Below are positions 63,831-64,000 of a stretch of 64,000 bases of DNA, one piece after another. Positions within the stretch are counted from its first letter, which is position 1. Each line of letters begins with the position of its first letter. The notes below the pieces were generated by a model. It worked only from the letters and a program-made list of their open reading frames with translations. It made no database searches and was not told the DNA's origin. The position numbers and the translations under genes were made by a program. Origin of the DNA: Thalassospira tepidiphila MCCC 1A03514 (GTDB taxonomy: Bacteria > Pseudomonadota > Alphaproteobacteria > Rhodospirillales > Thalassospiraceae); the NCBI RefSeq assembly GCF_001662875.1, contig NZ_JPVZ01000002.1, forward strand, positions 310,001 through 374,000, given 5' to 3'.

Positions 63831-64000
63831 ACTGGACCTTGAGGTCGAAGCGGGCGACTGGCATCAGGACGAGATCGCGGCCATCGAAGCCGCCGTGATC
63901 GCGGCCCTTGATGGTGCGCTTAGCGATGGTGCCCTTTGGGATGACAACGCGGTGCCGACCGACGGGACCGAAGATGAAGGCGATGGTGCATCGCTTTTGT
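63814..64000 (+). CDS. ybeY: Endoribonuclease YbeY, 5' part cut by window edge
   Basis: 62 residues visible from ATG 63814 ([28 protein letters not shown]), overlapping the phoH stop by 17 bases. The N-terminal beta-strand and first helix pattern match YbeY, and the position after miaB-phoH is conserved. The catalytic zinc motif H-x3-H-x5-H lies beyond the right edge. An acidic Asp/Gly stretch follows the first helix. Confidence 0.85.
   Translation, partial: MTAPLELDLEVEAGDWHQDEIAAIEAAVIAALDGALSDGALWDDNAVPTDGTEDEGDGASLL

Noticed and set aside
1..64000. CRISPR array, tRNA/rRNA genes, insertion sequences or prophage
   Set aside because: No spaced repeat array, cloverleaf, rRNA stretch, transposase or phage gene was recognised on either strand.

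Overview
The window looks like a chromosomal segment of an alphaproteobacterium of the Rhodospirillales, most like Thalassospira. This rests on the high-GC coding style, the frequent GTG/TTG starts, the IalB-type protein, the olsBA ornithine-lipid pair, the two-gene hslVU locus and the his operon interleaved with DUF2628, GNAT and HIT genes. The genus is inferred from recognition, not from a database search. I see no tRNA, rRNA, CRISPR array or insertion sequence. Coding density is high. The only non-coding gap over 300 bases (about 4224-4735) holds a strong small-RNA candidate.

Layout. 1-7 kb is core: rlmN (cut by the left edge), an IalB-like secreted protein, a lipoprotein, a bactofilin, an EI24 membrane protein, a LolA-like carrier, gshB and a cupin. 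7-11.6 kb has a PhoD-like phosphatase, an AT-rich two-gene insert (SDH-type Clp-fold protease plus an unrecognised protein), a GST and a GNAT. 11.7-25.5 kb is an accessory-like metabolic stretch. In it, oxidoreductases (three SDRs, an aldo/keto reductase, a hydroxyacid dehydrogenase) and a VOC protein mostly sit next to, and often divergent from, their own LysR or AraC regulators. comM, a methyltransferase and a tandem pair of small paralogues are mixed in. 25.5-31.5 kb is the his operon hisB-DUF2628-hisH-GNAT-hisA-hisF-hisE-HIT on the minus strand. It is followed directly by an in-frame HNH endonuclease/DUF6314 chimera whose 5' two thirds is AT-rich.

31.6-50 kb is mostly housekeeping and sensing: an adenylate cyclase with a Cache sensor, adenine deaminase, hslV-hslU, a PhoR-type kinase, a RutE-like reductase, a polysaccharide deacetylase, coaBC, dut, an Rrf2 regulator with cysK, a MoeB/ThiF enzyme with a DsrE protein, a LysE exporter with its LysR, and MgtC. 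49.3-56.3 kb is a sugar locus: a LacI regulator, a GH1 beta-glucosidase and a binding-protein ABC importer. A perfect palindromic operator lies over the predicted transcription start. 56.3-64 kb is core again: a VanX-like dipeptidase, tsaB-rimI, a TusA-like protein, fur, olsB-olsA, miaB-phoH-ybeY (cut by the right edge).

The most unusual items are the HNH/DUF6314 chimera in the his transcription unit, the AT-rich protease/orphan pair, and the multi-hairpin small RNA with C-rich loops. Several regulator-target gaps hold regularly phased repeats that look like operators.
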